A DNA stretch of 6,141 nt, taken from contig RGAJ01000123.1 of the NCBI GenBank assembly GCA_009920225.1, forward strand, positions 1 through 6,141. The letters run 5' to 3'. Positions 5,862 through 6,141 of this stretch are shown here, one piece after another. Under the pieces are notes generated by a model. The model saw only the letters and a program-made list of their open reading frames with translations, did not search any database and was not told where the DNA came from. The position numbers and the translations under genes were made by a program. Origin of the DNA: Paracoccaceae bacterium. GTDB lineage: Bacteria > Pseudomonadota > Alphaproteobacteria > Rhodobacterales > Rhodobacteraceae. Each line of letters starts with the position of its first letter. Position 1 is the stretch's first letter.

Positions 5862-6141
5862 CCGATCTGTTTGGCACAAATGATGGTATCGCAACAAAAG
5901 GGCCACGCCCTTTGGCAGAACGATTGCGCCCGAAATCGATGCAGGATGTGATTGGGCAGCGCCAGATTCTGGCCGATGACGCCCCTTTGGGGGCCATGTT
6001 GGACGCCGGCATGTTATCGTCCCTCATATTTTGGGGACCACCGGGTGTTGGTAAAACGACCCTTGCGCGTCTATTGGCGGATCATACAGATTTGCATTTC
6101 GAACAGATCAGCGCGATTTTTTCCGGTGTTGCGGATCTAAA
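5858..6141 (+). CDS. rarA: Replication-associated recombination protein A (AAA+ ATPase), 3' end missing
   Basis: RarA (MgsA, WRNIP1 family) is a cytoplasmic AAA+ ATPase, related to clamp-loader subunits, that acts at stalled or gapped replication forks. Only the first 94 codons are in the window; the family is about 430-450 residues. The N-terminus MTDLFGTND is followed by RPLAERLRPKSMQDVIGQ (17-34), the AAA+ N-terminal motif with its PLAERLRP core, and the Walker A GPPGVGKTT is at 60-68. LHFEQISAIFSGVADLK (from 79) matches the RarA-specific stretch that separates it from RuvB and DnaX. The ATG at 5858 overlaps the protease stop, and AAGG at 5846-5849 is eight bases upstream, so the gene is translationally coupled and probably relies on the promoter at 4417. 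The frame runs open to the window's end. Confidence 0.93.
   Translation, partial: MTDLFGTNDGIATKGPRPLAERLRPKSMQDVIGQRQILADDAPLGAMLDAGMLSSLIFWGPPGVGKTTLARLLADHTDLHFEQISAIFSGVADL

Noticed and set aside
1..6141. Mobile element, CRISPR array or novel defence system
   Set aside because: No terminal repeats, transposase, spaced repeat array or unfamiliar gene is present; every substantial + strand frame belongs to a core housekeeping family.

Overview
The window carries the distal end of the bacterial spc/alpha ribosomal protein cluster followed by an envelope protease and a DNA maintenance ATPase. All genes are on the + strand: secY (5' end missing), adk, rpsM, rpsK, rpoA, rplQ, a Deg/Do-type serine protease gene, and the first 94 codons of rarA. 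The proteins and gene order point to an alphaproteobacterium, most likely Rhodobacterales (Roseobacter lineage). The evidence is secY-adk-rpsM-rpsK-rpoA-rplQ with no rpmJ after secY and no rpsD between rpsK and rpoA, a 338-residue alpha subunit, a short adenylate kinase, and the Deg protease-rarA pair after rplQ. Base composition looks close to half GC by eye, low for that order. I would not name a genus.

Layout. secY (to 1060) overlaps adk (1057-1635) by ATGA. A 239-base gap follows (1636-1874) with a strong hairpin just after adk, a candidate promoter, a short imperfect direct repeat and more foldable sequence up to the rpsM ribosome binding site. rpsM and rpsK are 12 bases apart. rpsK-rpoA (111 bases) and rpoA-rplQ (130 bases) each contain stable GC-rich hairpins without good U tracts. 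After rplQ comes the best intrinsic terminator in the window (4355-4388), then a good sigma-70-type promoter (4417-4446) driving the protease gene (4473-5861), which overlaps rarA (from 5858) by ATGA. No stretch over 300 bases lacks a gene.

Function. SecY is the membrane translocation channel; adenylate kinase balances adenine nucleotides; S13, S11 and L17 are ribosomal proteins; RpoA is the RNA polymerase alpha subunit. The last two genes form a separate unit: a periplasmic quality-control protease and a cytoplasmic AAA+ ATPase that acts at stalled replication forks.

I find no new gene system, mobile element, CRISPR array, tRNA or rRNA. The points worth a second look are the untranslated leaders, above all the rpsM leader with possible pairing over its ribosome binding site, and a marked codon preference (Leu TTG, Pro CCA) in the ribosomal genes.
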